From NCBI GenBank assembly GCA_014529385.2, contig CM043969.1, positions 31,968,446 through 32,032,445 of the forward strand: a stretch of DNA of 64,000 bases, written 5' to 3'. Source of the DNA: Adiantum capillus-veneris (lineage: Eukaryota; Streptophyta; Polypodiopsida; Polypodiales; Pteridaceae). A program made the position numbers and the translations under genes. Below are positions 44,949-59,380 of this stretch, piece after piece. Position 1 is the first letter of the stretch, and every line of letters begins with the position of its first letter. Below the pieces are notes generated by a model that was not told where the DNA came from, did not search any database, and saw only the letters and a list, made by a program, of their open reading frames with translations.

Positions 44949-47056
44949 TTCTCACTGCAGAAAATTTGTTCCCTTGGGTGTCATCTCAAATGAATCTTAG
45001 TACTAGGATCTCAAAGTGGATTATGGAGTTGCAAGAGTTCCAATACTCTTTCAAGGTAGAAGATAGTGTGCGTGCACAATTGGCAGGGATTCTCACTTAT
45101 AGGGTACATGAGAAGGAAATTAAGGTGCCTCAAGTAAAGACCCTACCATTGCCACCACCAAAAAGTATTCCTAATGCTTTTACCTTGTTCTTTGATGGAT
45201 CTTTTCGTCGAGCCACAGGAAAAGCAGGGGGAGGGCTAGTGTTGCTCAACCCAAGTGGAGAGGTGGTCATGAAAGAGAAGGTCAATCTACCATGTTCAAC
45301 TAGCAACAATGAAGCAGAATACGACACACTACTTCATGGTTTGAAGATGTGCATTGGCCAAGGGATACAACGCCTCATGGTAAAGGGAGATGCACTTCTC
45401 ATTGTAAAGCAGATTTTAGGCATTTGGGCATGCAAAAATGAAAGACTAAGGGCCAAAGTTCATACCATCCGTAGGCTATTTAATCAATTTGAGGAGGTGC
45501 AATTATATCATATTCCTAGGAAACAAAATGAAGATGTTGATTTACTTGCACAACAAGTCGTTGCATGTGTAAAGAAAGAAGTGCAGGTCATCATGGTGGC
45601 GGCTACTGTGAAGCAACCGAGGTACCAGGGATTGGAGTCATTGGCTCCCATCATTGGCTACATTTTGGAGGGTGAGTTTCCACCAGACTTCACAAAAGCT
45701 CAGAAGAGGAGACTCATGAAGAAGGCAAGCATGTATCTCTTCCTAGAAGGCTCCCTCTATCAAAGAGGGAAGGATCAAGTGTGCAGAAGAGTACCAACTA
45801 TTGAGGAAATTCCAGCCATTCTAAAAGGTTTGCACGAAGAAGCATGTGGTGGTCATTTTGCCCAAGAATTAACTGTGAAGAAGATTTTGCTTGCGGGGTA
45901 TGTTTGGCCAAGCTTGCATGTGGATGTTCAACATTGGTGTAAAAGCTGTCACAATTGTCAGATAAATGGAAATAGAAGGTTGGTGCATGGCCCGAGGCAA
46001 ATAGTGATTGCAAATGGACCCTTTGAAAAGTGGGGCATTGATGCCATGGGTCCTCTGCCTAGGACAAAAAATGGTAAACTCTACATTCTAGTGGCTGTAG
46101 ACTATATGACTAGGTGGGTGGAAGCTCAAAGTGTGGCAAGAGTGAATGAGAGGACAGTTAGCAAGTTTGTGTACAATCACATTTGTTGTAGATTTGGCAC
46201 ACCTTTGGAGATTGTTTCTGATAATGGTCCAGGGTTTAGGAAGGGCTTTCTCACAGAAGTCTGTGAAGTACTTCACATTCTACATCGTCACAGTACACCC
46301 TACTATCCCCAATCAAATGGTTTGGTAGAAAAAGCTAATGGTGTCATTGCAGGCATCATTAGAAAGATGGTGAAAAACAAGACAGAGTTGTGGGATGACT
46401 TCTTGGATGGTGCCTTGTGGGCGTATCGAACCACATATAGGGAAGCCACGGAGTTCACACCATTTCACTTGGTCTATGGTCAAGAGGCTTTACAGCCAAT
46501 TGAACTAAACATCCCAACAATGCAACTTCATGACAAATCAGCACAAGATGATCAAGAAGCATGGATGGATCGACTTCTTACCTTAGCTGAGCTTGAGTGG
46601 AAAAGAGAAGCAGCATACGAGTGCTACAAGAAGAAAGCTACGCAGGCGAAGGAGAAGCTTGACAAGAAACTAAAGGACAAAGGCATCAATGAAGGAGATC
46701 TGGTGCTAAGGTATGACAATCGACTCGATAATCGTTTTGATGCCAAGTTTGAAACTAGATGGCAAGGGCCATACATAGTCAAGAAGGCTTTCAATTCAAG
46801 TTACTATCAGCTTATGGACTTGAATGGTAAAGAGCACTCCAGGAAAGTAAACGGGTATCGCTTGAAGCCCTATTTGAGTCGCCTTCTACCAAAGGATCTA
46901 CCAAAGATCTGTCAAAAGGCCTTTGTCTCATGTAAGTATTGTTACATGAAGCATGAGTGTAACTCTAGCCAAAATTCCGAGAGGCCAAACAATGAAGATC
47001 TTGTCAAGGACTCTGAAACACTCTCTTTGGAAAAGATGCTCTATGATGGTACATGA
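44949..47056 (+). CDS. pol: E6 second RNase H and integrase (pol, second part)
   Basis: Continues pol in a shifted frame. The end of RNase H (KWIMELQEFQYSFKVEDSV) is followed by an archaeal-type RNase H with LFFDGSFRRATGKAGGG (Asp 45194), NNEAEYDTLLHGL, VKGDALLIVKQILG and a late NEDVDLLAQ. Integrase then has H-X6-H...CHNC, WGIDAMGPLP (Asp 46040), VSDNGPGF (Asp 46220) and GLVEKANG (Glu 46328), so the DDE triad is complete. The C-terminus has GDLVLRYDN and RWQGPYIVKKAF. The tail includes CKYCYMKHEC. This element could have been mobile recently. Confidence 0.9.
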
Positions 47057-47070
47057 ATATACCATCATCC

Positions 47071-47080
47071 AGGGGGAGGG
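47071..47080 (+). promoter_or_regulatory. E6 polypurine tract
   Basis: AGGGGGAGGG, four bases before the 3' LTR at 47085. Confidence 0.85.
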
Positions 47081-47084
47081 CTAA

Positions 47085-49104
<2,020 letters not shown>

Positions 49105-49519
49105 CTATGAACCAAGAGGATTTGTACACACAATTAATCCCAATCACTAGACAAAATATATATATTATGGTAAGCACAAAATTACAATTCCAAAGAACAA
49201 TTCGTAGCCTATTTGGTCAGCCAAGATTGAATGCCATTAACTCATCCATTAACCCTTTCATATTACCCATGATACGATATGACCATAGCCTTGATGTTTT
49301 CATCTTCGTATGTTTTGACATTCTCTTTTGTGTTCTTTCTTTGTGTGTGTGAGTGCAAGAGAGAAAGAGTGAGTCTTCTTTGATTGCACTTCTTTCCAAA
49401 CCCTAGTCTTCATGGCATCTATGGTTTAACTCCTTCGTATAGTTTTTGTTGAGTTCTCTCACAAACTCTCACAGCCATAAGCCCGGTGCTTTAGTGGCAA
49501 GACCGCAAATTTCTCGACA
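49105..49519 (+). repeat. E5 3' LTR, second part, with type B ORF copy
   Basis: Begins with the CTAT target duplication, then the type B small ORF (ATG 49107). That ORF matches 30333-30545 except that one T is missing near its end, shifting the last codons (DVFIFVCF instead of DVFIFVLF). It ends at CTCGACA (49519). Confidence 0.9.
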
Positions 49520-49529
49520 GCGTTATTTC

Positions 49530-50030
49530 CTAACTCAACCTGTGAGCTTATATCCACTCAGTGCCAAATGTGTGTGTCATTATCCTTGATCTAAAGTCAA
49601 TTGATAGTACCTTGGCACATAAGAGAAGCCTTGCTTTGCATTAAGCCTGGCTAAGCACTTGTCACCCTCTAAGTTGAGTGGTCCGTCGTCGCTTGAATGT
49701 GGCTCATAGCCAGGCATGTTGAAAAATTTAGAGCTATCAGATGTACCCTACATGCCATCGTGGCTTGAGTCATACCGACCTCCAAGAGAAAATCAGGCAC
49801 ACATGGTGCCAAGTTTCCCGAAGCTCGTATGCTAAGAGCATATTGAAACCTTTGAAAACTTCTATGCAAGATTCCTTGAAGTGAAGCCTTGCTTCGCATA
49901 AGTTCATCAAAAAGATGAGAAAGAACACAGCATGAGTGCTCATAGCTAACAGATGCTCCTAGTGACACACATATGTCAAAGCAAAAAAGAGTCAACCTTG
50001 TCGAGTTTTCGTAAAGAAAATCGGCCTTGC
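49530..50030. repeat. Dispersed repeat R1, copy 3
   Basis: Matches parts of 11100-11610 ('tgtgagcttatatcc', 'gaagccttgctt.gcataagt', 'gagtgctcatagctaac', 'tcaaccttgt.gag'). A 174-codon minus frame at 49669-50193 spans it but is not conserved in the other copies. Confidence 0.55.
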
Positions 50031-51258
50031 CATAAAGGTGTGCAAATCTGATGGGTAGTAGAAGAAGGAGAAGAACGGTGAAAATAAAAATAAAAGCCTT
50101 GAGATTGCATGGATCAACATCAACAAACCCTCGAAATCTCGGGTCTGCAAGGGAGTTCGAGCACGAGGATAAGTTGACAATGGAGCACTTCATGCAGTGG
50201 GAAACACTCGTTAGGGATCTTTAAAAACTGATCATCAGTGGTATGGTTATTATTGATAGAGAGACTTTTGTATCGCCAATCAAAAATGGAAAACTCACGG
50301 ACCAGGGTCACGTTCTCCATGAGCTCTTAGCTCTAGGGCATGCTCTGTAGCAACAAACCTGTATAGCAGCAAACCCCTACGATGTGCTACCTTCATATTC
50401 CACCAAGGAGGGAGCACCTACAGCAGCACAGGTTGCTCATCGTCGGCCATGTCATGGACTTTTGGCACTATTCGTTAACACCCACAGTATCGCCCATTCT
50501 CGTTCTTTGACCAAATGGCTACACACACGTACACACAATTTTCAGCCTCTAGTTCTCTCAAAATCTTGCTTACCCAACTACACTCCTAAATATATGCTTG
50601 ATCAGAGAATATAGAAAACTTATGTAAGAATTCAAAACACATGTAACCCGGTATCTGAATAGTACTTGCCTTCGTCATTTGTGTACTTGTTATCACTCTC
50701 ATATACGCTTATTATCCAAGATTCTACAACTCTGTTACTGCATAGACTTCCAAATAATATTTTTACGATTGGTAATAGCTTTAGGATGATGATCATTACT
50801 ATGTTTTGACATTGTTAACATCTATGTTATATGTAAATGATACTCAATGAATATGATTCATGTATGCATATTTACCTATGTATGTGTATATATACTACTA
50901 TGTTACCTGTTTGAGAGCCTTCTCCGTGTTTTGTGCGGATCTTTGTGTGTATGCATGTGTGTATGTGCATCCATGTGTGCAGAATCCAAAAGATTGTCAT
51001 ACGTTAAAAAAACCTTATAAGTACGCATATTCCTGCGCTTTATGTGCATATGATTTTATTGCATAAGTAATCCTCTATGTCGTTATGGCAATACATATGT
51101 TACATAGATTGCTTGATACATATGTATGTGTGTGTGAATGAAAATATAACTGCTACTCGATGTCTGTTCCTTTTTGGCTAAGTACATGCATAATTTAATG
51201 CTGGGATTTTAATGATGGCGACATACATAATACATCCCATTTAATACATGATGCATAT

Positions 51259-51300
<42 letters not shown>

Positions 51301-51989
51301 AAGAATGAATAATCTAACAATAGTTTGATTTCACAAACTATTGAACCATACATTGGGACTAGAGACCAGTCAATGTGTAAATAACCACATATTATGTATA
51401 CATTAGATACCAAGTAGATAAAGTTAAGATTATATTAACATTTAGATTTGATACTGACATATAGTGTATTACATCTTACTATCAAAGAATCATATACAAG
51501 GGTTATCTATCATCAAAAAAAATAACCGAACATTGGACGATCTTTTGTTATTGTTGCAGTTGTCGTTGTAATTCCAAGGAAAGAATCTCTTATTTGTCAC
51601 CATCCAAGAAACACAAGCCTGTTAGAACTGGCATTACTTGGGAAGACAGGTGTCAATGACTCCCTCCCCTTATTATTGCTGTCAAAAATTACAACAAAAA
51701 CTAACATCATAACATAGATCCAATATTAAGTTTAAAGAATGAGCCATTGCTTTACGATAATGTTTACATCATTTAATCTCAAAAAAAATGAGACAACATC
51801 TCCTTTGTAATTTGAATCAATTTTCAAAAGTCCAGTCCAATGCCATCTCATCTGAGACCCTCACGTGAGGATTAAGGCTCTTTTTTTAAAAAAAAGTATG
51901 TTCAAAGAAAACCACTAACACTAATCTAAGAGACGAGCCTGCAATAATACTAATCATTGAGGAGGAAGGACAGCGTGTGTCCGCAAAAG

Positions 51990-51990
51990 T

Positions 51991-52081
<91 letters not shown>

Positions 52082-52088
52082 CGCGCGC
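51990..52088. repeat. (GT)n(GC)n tract
   Basis: About 84 bases of GT followed by GCGCGC...; an alternating purine-pyrimidine tract that favours Z-DNA. Confidence 0.95.
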
Positions 52089-52750
52089 ATACCACTAATA
52101 GGGATATGCCTCCTATGACTAAATATAGATGAGTAAAAAAACTTTTTCCCGCTGAGACTTCTCGTATCCTTTTATGACTGAATGTAGATCCAAAAGAGTA
52201 ACTAAGAAATCATTTTCATTAATTTTCAGCTGAGCACAAATTATGCCAGCATTTTGCTTGTGCATCTGACCATTTATCCAAAAATAACAGTGGAAAATCA
52301 TCCAAATGCATTATAGGACCAGAAACTGCATTAAAAAACGAGTTTGAATGTTACACAAATCTGCTTCCAAACCCGAAAGTCTGGTAGAGTCACCACAAGT
52401 TCAATACCATGGCGTGGAATCTATGTTATGCACTACATATAGGTAGGTAGCCAGGTAAATGTAATGCGATAAAGTTCCAAGTTCCTTAAATGTTGACACA
52501 AATCTTTTCCAAAATATATAAATGTATGCTTAATAATGAAAATAGACCGTTTTTTAGAGAATCCAAAAATTTTAAATGTACTCAGTAAGTGCATAAGTGC
52601 CTACCTATTTGTCGTTCCAGATGTAACGATCTTGCGACGATCTTCAATGTATGCTTTCAAAATAATCAATTGAATCTACACATATTAGGAGCCGTGGCCC
52701 CATAAAATTCTCATATATATGCAAGTAAAAAATTCTAAACCTCCTGATGA

Positions 52751-52770
52751 GTAGGTGCCCAAGCACCTAC
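52751..52770. repeat. Hairpin, GTAGGTGC stem
   Basis: GTAGGTGC-CCAA-GCACCTAC, a perfect 8 bp inverted repeat preceded by 'tgatga'. The same stem recurs at 53674. Confidence 0.75.
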
Positions 52771-53673
52771 ATGTATGCAAATCAGGATGCTACACAAACA
52801 TGATCTGTTGAAGAAATGCCTAAGTTTTGAAGACAATATCTAGCTGGTAGGCTACATTATAAAACATAATGTTCATGCACAAACATACAGGTGCCAAAAG
52901 GAAGCAAATTTTTTCCAAAAACAGGCAGATGAGCTACATTCCAAAATTGATTTCTGCACCTCGTTTGTTTTATTGAGAACATGTCAAAAAGGACCAGTAA
53001 CCATACCTATTGCTTGAGAGTAGAATATATATATATGACAACCCATTTTTTGTAGACATGATCCAGAACATAGCCACTGAGTTAGATTTAAAAGATAATT
53101 TTTTTTATCATATTTGTTTCGTTAACAAATTCACAGATAAGACCAGCACCAATATCTTACTAAGCCTGTCAATATTTATTCAAATTATACATTATCAAAG
53201 CCCAAAAACGAGTAGGTAGGTCTTAATGCACAACATGATGTGCATGCATGAGGAAGCCATAACCATGTAGGTTATTTTGAGTGTATAGATTAATCAAAGC
53301 AACAACCCAGATTTGACATATAATATAAGCTTCCACACAACTACTAGTTCAACTTTCCGATCATTAGTGTACTTTATTCATGTGTTATGCATATAGAAAA
53401 AATCAATGAAAGGATATCTTATGATCACATTATCAATCTGTACTGCACAAGCAATGTGAGTATGTCCATAAGGCCCCAAGTTATTGATCTGTCAATGATG
53501 TGTCAATCTGATCTATGTAGAGGTAGCTGGTCAGATAAACACAATCAAACAAAGGGAAAAGGTCTTCAAGGATCTTAAACAAATTTCCATGAATAACTAT
53601 GCATAGGTAGAAAATTGAAGGAGAACAATACTTTAGCAAAAAGATAAATCCTAAATGTGATGAGTAGGTGCAG

Positions 53674-53693
53674 ATGCACCTACCTGAATGTTG
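53674..53693. repeat. Hairpin, GTAGGTGCA stem
   Basis: GTAGGTGCA-GA-TGCACCTAC, a perfect 9 bp inverted repeat preceded by 'tgatga'. The flanks ('aa.tctaaa', 'atcctaaa') resemble those at 52751, so it is a small repeat family. Confidence 0.75.
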
Positions 53694-54005
53694 TTCTTCC
53701 ATTTTCCCATATATGGATGTGTAGCAGTTGGATTCTATTCATCGCAAGGGTTGCAACCTCATGTTGTTGACCAGATATGCTTCCATCATAGAATATCTAC
53801 TGGGGACTGCATGTACATATTGGAGGTTCATCTCAACCCACCACATAGAAGATAAACCATAGCAAAATGTCCAATCCCATCCTCTTGGTTGTGTGTGTGT
53901 GTGTGTGTGTGTGTGGAGATGGAATCATGCATAAAGATGCTTGTATGTAAGAGACAAGCCTGCAATAATACGAATCATTGAGGAGGAAGGAAAGCGTGCG
54001 CGGGC

Positions 54006-54115
<110 letters not shown>

Positions 54116-54143
54116 CTTTTGAATAGCATCCAATTCAACTTGC

Positions 54144-54698
54144 CTAGGTGTAATACCGGATTACTTCCGAAAAGAGTTTAGAAACTTCTCTTTCTGGGGA
54201 TAAACTATTGGCATCAACTAAAAAGTTAAGTGCTTCTTTCTCTTCTTCTTCAAGAAGGTCAAGATCTAGAAGGGGATTGATAACCTTTTTTGAGTGCTTA
54301 ATTTCTGTAGGGACAGCTGGGAGGTTATTGATAAAATACAACTTGTTCACAATAGTGGGTAGAGAAGTGAAATAAAAATCAAGATCTGAGTTATCTTGTG
54401 CATCAATAATGGGTAATTTGGCTAGGAAGGTACTAAATGCCTCCAAAAGCTTATCCTTCTCTTTTCTAGAAAGAATCAGTAAAGAGAGCCAATCATTGAT
54501 AGAAGTTGTGTTTAAGACAGATATAGAGTGGGTGATTATAGCTTGTTTCTCAAAATCAAGCAATTTTTTGTGGACTCCACACCTATGAAACAAGAAATTA
54601 TACATTGGATACCAATTGGTGAAATAGGAATGTCTTCTTCTATACCATATCCCAAACGGGTGAGAGATGGAATCCAAGAAGCCTGAATCAATCACCAT
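54144..54698 (-). CDS. Unidentified 184-codon ORF
   Basis: Uninterrupted from ATG (54698) to TAG (54144). It has a varied, protein-like composition: MVIDSGFLDSISHPFGIWYR, NWYPMYNFLFHRCGVHKKLL, INDWLSLLILSRKEKDKLLE, INPLLDLDLLEEEEKEALNF and ending SKLFSEVIRYYT. The second half looks helical and acidic. No family is recognised. It could be a single exon of a host gene, or cargo of the minus-strand element whose LTR and PBS lie at 56838-57994, about 2.1 kb upstream. Confidence 0.45.
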   Translation of the reverse strand: MVIDSGFLDSISHPFGIWYRRRHSYFTNWYPMYNFLFHRCGVHKKLLDFEKQAIITHSISVLNTTSINDWLSLLILSRKEKDKLLEAFSTFLAKLPIIDAQDNSDLDFYFTSLPTIVNKLYFINNLPAVPTEIKHSKKVINPLLDLDLLEEEEKEALNFLVDANSLSPEREVSKLFSEVIRYYT

Positions 54699-56835
54699 AT
54701 AAGTATTTCACAAACCATTTGAATTATAATCATACCAATATTAAGTTTTCTCAGTATATGATGGATACTCAACCAAAGGTATCCTAGTAAATTTTGTGTG
54801 TGTTTGAATTTAAAATCCCATCATTCAGAACCATATACTGAGAGACTTAAATAGTGTTTGCAAAAGCTCATTGTGTAAAGAACAAAACATAGAAGAATTT
54901 CTTGATATAAAATACATTACAAGATACTTGGATACATGCCAAAGTAGGAGTTAAAGCCAGAGTTCCTACCAGATGAGAGCAGGGGTCTTTACCTGCCAAC
55001 CAACCACCAATACAATTAATTGGAGCTAATTTGTTCTAAATGGGTGACAGGTATATCAAGCAATCCCTACTGCTTGTCATTGCTGTCATATCCCAAACCC
55101 AACCATACTCCTAAACATATATTATGTTTTCTTTAACTCATCTATGTAAGTAGGGTCTATTGCAATCTTTGAAGGATTTTATGGGTTTACATGGTTTGGA
55201 GATAGGGTCCCTAGTTGCTATTGGATTTTGTCTATTGTGTGCAGCCATAAGCTTGTCCCAAATTCTTTGGAATTTAAGTATGTCCTGAGTGATGCTCATC
55301 CTAGTTGTCTGCCTATAGCCATGTTTATTAACAATAATAAGCCATATGTATGTTAGTTAAATTCTTTATGTTTGGAGCTTCCCTTATGTCCCTCTTTCTT
55401 AAGTATTTGAGATCCTATGCTTTTGGGATCTCCAATTGTTCTATTACTATGGTATAAAAATCTAAAGTGTTTTATCTTGAAAAAACAAATACAATGTTAC
55501 ATTTTTGCGTACTTATGTACTAACACCCCAAATTTTGAAAAATTTTTGTAGCATTTCCTTTGTACCAATAGTCTTTTTTTTTTAAATCACCATAAGCGTT
55601 CATTATATCACATATCCTCACATGAGGTTTCCATAGCTCAGTTGCTAACTCTCAATCAGATTACATCTACTAATGCTTATATCTACGATATTACAATGTT
55701 ATTTCTAACAACACCTATATGTTTGATTTGTGTTTATAGAGAAGTTATGTTTGTAATCAAAACAATAGGTAGCTTGGTACCTGAGCCAAACTTGTCGTCG
55801 TCATTTGTGTAGTTGTAAGCACGTAAAAACACCAACCTCATTACTGTACCAAAATTGGTAATAAGTATGTGGATTATGTCCTAAATATGGTATAGTGTAC
55901 CTAATTCATATGTACTTGAATATATGTTACTACGTTTTTTCCAAACCTTCCTTGTGTAGTTCTGACCTCGTGTGTATGCTCGTGTGTATATGCATGTGTG
56001 TGTGTGCCGCAACCTTGCTATGCCTTTGCTTTATTAGAAAACCATTTTATGAGTATGCCTATGCTTGTGTGTGTGTTGATTTCGTTATGAGTATGTCTTT
56101 CCTTGTGTGTGTACTGTTTCCATTGTAACTACTCTTTTCTGTGCTTATAGAAAGAAGATAGTAAAAAAATATGCTTGTGTATGAAAGAGAAAAAGACATC
56201 TTATTCACTGTTTACCTATGAGTATGCCTCTGCTTGTGTGTGTATTGTTTCTATTATGAGTATGCCTATGCTTTTCTGTGTAGTGTTTCCATTATTTTAC
56301 TGCTCTTTTGTGTGTTTATAGAAAGAAGATAGTAAAAAACCATGATCGATATTGCTATGCTTGTGTATGCAAAAGCCATTTTACTCACTGTTTACCTATG
56401 CTTATACCCATGGTGTACTGCATCCCAGTGTTTATGCATACAAATGAGTGTATAAACATAAAAAAACAAATTTTTTACCTTTTGTTGGGCAAAAATATTG
56501 TAGTCTGTGTACTATTTGTTGCGGACGGCCCTTGAGTATGCGCCAATCGAGGTGTGTTAGAGAAGTCTGTGTACTGTTCATTGCGGACAGCTCTTGAGTG
56601 TGCGCCTACTGCGGTGTGTTAGAGAGAATTTGCTACAGCTTGTGATAAGTTGCTTGAGAGAAATCGATAGTGTGTGTGTGTGTGTGTGTGTGTGTGTATT
56701 GCTTGCGCTAGCGCTTGTGCAGGGATGTGCCAGCTACCTGTACCTATGGGAATCACCTGTACCTGTACCTGTAACCTGTAACCTATAATTTGTGATCTGC
56801 AACCTGTAATCCTGAAGATGAAGGTACTCAAAGAA
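54699..56835. other. Intergenic DNA with short tandem repeats
   Basis: No gene is seen. It contains a ~175 bp two-unit repeat (56048-56395; 'tatagaaagaagatagtaaaaaa' occurs in both), a 62 bp two-unit repeat (56502-56625), a (GT)n tract (56671-56698) and a short ACCTGTA run (56750-56790). Confidence 0.5.
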
Positions 56836-56837
56836 GA

Positions 56838-56855
56838 TCCTCCGTTGGGGCGCCA
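56838..56855 (-). promoter_or_regulatory. Primer binding site of a minus-strand LTR element
   Basis: The plus strand TCCTCCGTTGGGGCGCCA gives a minus-strand PBS starting TGGCGCCCC. It is close to the E6 PBS. Six bases separate it from the TGTGAGCGG LTR edge. Confidence 0.65.
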
Positions 56856-56861
56856 AAAGAA

Positions 56862-57994
56862 TGTGAGCGGTATGGAAACACACACGTCTTTATAATCACC
56901 CGACACACACTCTTGGGATGATACACACGCACACTATGGGGAACCACTTGGCTTACACAACCCACTTGGCCGAGACAGGGAACACACCGATATTGGAGTC
57001 AGAGGAGAGAGACTATCCATTTGCCCACTCAACACACACACACACACACACACACCCAAAAAACTCAGGTCAAAAGGGGAATATTTCTGATGTTTAGATA
57101 CAATTGAGCTTGGTCAAACACCAATGGGGCAAATAGCTCACATAACATGGATGAAATATGCTAGATACAGACACAAATTTGAGCAGAAGCTTCGCTCACA
57201 GGAGAAAACTTACACAACCAAAATAGCAGGAAAAAGTGAGGAATTTGGAAAAATGGACAGCACCATTGCATCCATAACGGCCAAAAACCCCAGTCTTAAA
57301 TATCAAATTGCTCAAATCCGACTTCGGATGAGCAGTTTATGGCCAAAACAGGCTTCAAAAACAGTAAAAACTGAGTTGCGACTGTTCCTCCTCTTCTCTC
57401 CACATTTTTTCTGGTTTCTCTCAGGTTTTTCAGTGTCCATACTTCACTTTATCCCTTGGGCACCTTTGGCCTTTTGATTGAACTCAAACGGCAAACACAC
57501 CAAAAAATGGCCACACGGTGCGTTTTTGTTACCCTTCTACATCCATCCGCACACCTCGCACTCAACTTTTTCCAATAATGCATCCCGCAATCACATGAAG
57601 TGGCCCCCAAATATAGTCCTCATGATGACCTTTTTGAATAATTGATCACAAGAGAACACCCGCGTCCTGTCCTCGCTTACCACGTGCAAGTATTGACCCC
57701 ATTCGACCTCCTGACGCCACTGGATGCCACTTGACGCACTTGCTTACCTCATGGCGTCGGCCCGCTGATAGCTTCCTCAAGAAGTTTTACGCTCCATGAG
57801 CTCCTCATTATTGTAGAAAAACACACTGATACTGGTGACAATGAAAATCGATGTACTATGTACACGTAGTCTTACCTGTACACATGTGGGCCCCACAAAA
57901 CCACCTGGCTCTGGAAAATGGGCAATTCTTTATTTGATGCACCATGCATGTGTATGTACATATGTGCAATCACTTCTTCAAAAAACTCCTGACA
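56862..57994 (-). repeat. LTR inserted at the RNase H end of E3
   Basis: Inner edge TGTGAGCGG beside the PBS; outer edge CTCCTGACA at 57994, where E3 coding sequence begins abruptly. On the minus strand it therefore runs TGTCAGGAG...CGCTCACA, 1133 bp. The candidate target duplication on this side is ATGTA (57995-57999). Its partner LTR was not found in the window. Confidence 0.6.
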
Positions 57995-58325
57995 ATGTAA
58001 AATCAAACTCAAGAATAATTAACAACCATCGTGTAATTCTTCCCGTGGAACAAGATTTATTTACTAGATACAACAAGGCTTGATGATCCACATAGAAAAC
58101 AAACTTGTTGGCAAGAAGGTAGTAGCAAAATTTCTTTACTGCATATATCATAGCTAAACCTTGCCGCTCTGTAGTGGTGTAGTTTCTCTCAACATCATTC
58201 AATTGACGACTTGCAAAGCTAATGGGGTGGTCTAGTTTATGTTCTCCTGGTTGAGCTAGAACACACCCAATAGCAAAGTTCAATGCAACAATATGCACAT
58301 GGAAAATTACATTCCAATCAGGCAC
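57995..58325 (-). pseudogene. E3 RNase H
   Basis: Reads NFAIGCVLAQPGEHKLDHPI, ISFASRQLNDVERNYTTTER, AMIYAVKKFCYYL, VDHQALLYLVNKSCSTGRIT and LEFDFTL, then runs into the LTR. The domain is nearly whole, but the following linker and integrase are gone. A stop separates it from the connection region at 58326. Confidence 0.8.
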
Positions 58326-59376
58326 TCATAGAATGGGAGCGCTTGTCAAGGTCTTTTTCAATGACTCATAAGCATGGTCACACTCCGTGGTCCAATAAAA
58401 TTCAATAAGAAGTTTATACAATGAACGAGCTATCTCGACAAAGTCTAAAATAAACCGTCGGTAATAACCAACATGGCCCATGAACCTTTGAGCTCCTTTA
58501 TGGTTTGTAGGTGGTGGCAATTCAGCAATGGATTTAATTTTTCTCTCATCTGTGGAAATCCCATTTTTGGACACTATATACCCTAAAATAACTCCATGTT
58601 TAACCCAAAATTGGCATTTAAAAGGGTTTAAGGAGATGCGATAGAATCTGCACTTCTCAAACACTTTTCGTAAACATGATAGATATTCTTTCCAAGAAGA
58701 ATAAACACAAAGGTCATCTAAGAAAGCTTCACAAAACTCCTTCAAATAGTTTAAAATCTGTGTTTATTAATCTTTGGAAGGTAATAGGAGCATTGGTTAA
58801 GCCAAAAGCCAGAACACAAAATGCGAACACTTCCAATTCGGTTATAAAAGTTGTTTTAGCTTGGTCCTCTATTGCAATTGTGATTTGATTGTATCCAGAG
58901 TACCCATCTAAAAAGCTATAAGCTTCCTTTCCTGCAACTCTTTCAAGCACATGTTCAGAATATGGCAAGGGATAATGGTCCCTCCTAGTGGCGGCATTGA
59001 CCTTCTTGAGATCCACACACACTCTGAGTTTCCCATTCTTTTTTGGACAATCATTATTGGAGACACCCATTCTGAGTGCTCAATAGGGTATATGAATCCA
59101 CATTTGACAAGCTTTTCGGTCTCTTCTTGAACAATCTTTGCATACTTAGGATTCATTGGGTAGGGTCGTTGTTGGACTGGTTTTTCCATGCTATTCATGG
59201 GAATCGTGTGTTGCACCATGGAAGGTGGAACATCTTTCATGTCATGATATGTCCAAGCAAACATATCCTTGAATTCCTTGAGAAGTTCTTTAAGTACATA
59301 CTCCTCACTATTTGTCAGATATTGGGCAATGAAAACAGGTTTGGACTCTTCCCCTGGGTCTGCTAACTCTATCTCC
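58326..59376 (-). pseudogene. E3 reverse transcriptase
   Basis: The entry VKEIELADPGEESKP, FAWTYHDMKDVPPSMVQHTI and HSEWVSPIMIVQK is followed, after a frame change near 59050, by KKNGKLRVCVDLKKVNAAT, FLDGYSGYNQITIA and AFGLTNAPITFQRLIN. After a second change near 58740 it gives the catalytic FLDD (58713-58718), LGYIVSKNGIST and MGHVGYYRRFILDF. All RT blocks are present; two frameshifts disable it. Confidence 0.85.
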
Positions 59377-59380
59377 TTAA

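Noticed and set aside
49669-50193. 174-codon minus-strand ORF
   Set aside because: It lies in dispersed repeat R1; copies 1 and 2 do not keep the frame, so it is probably chance.
52751-53693. GTAGGTGC hairpins as Helitron 3' ends
   Set aside because: A Helitron hairpin should be followed by CTRR; neither copy is.
57124-57477. 117-codon plus-strand ORF
   Set aside because: It lies antisense inside the LTR at 56862-57994 and has no motif; kept as doubtful only.
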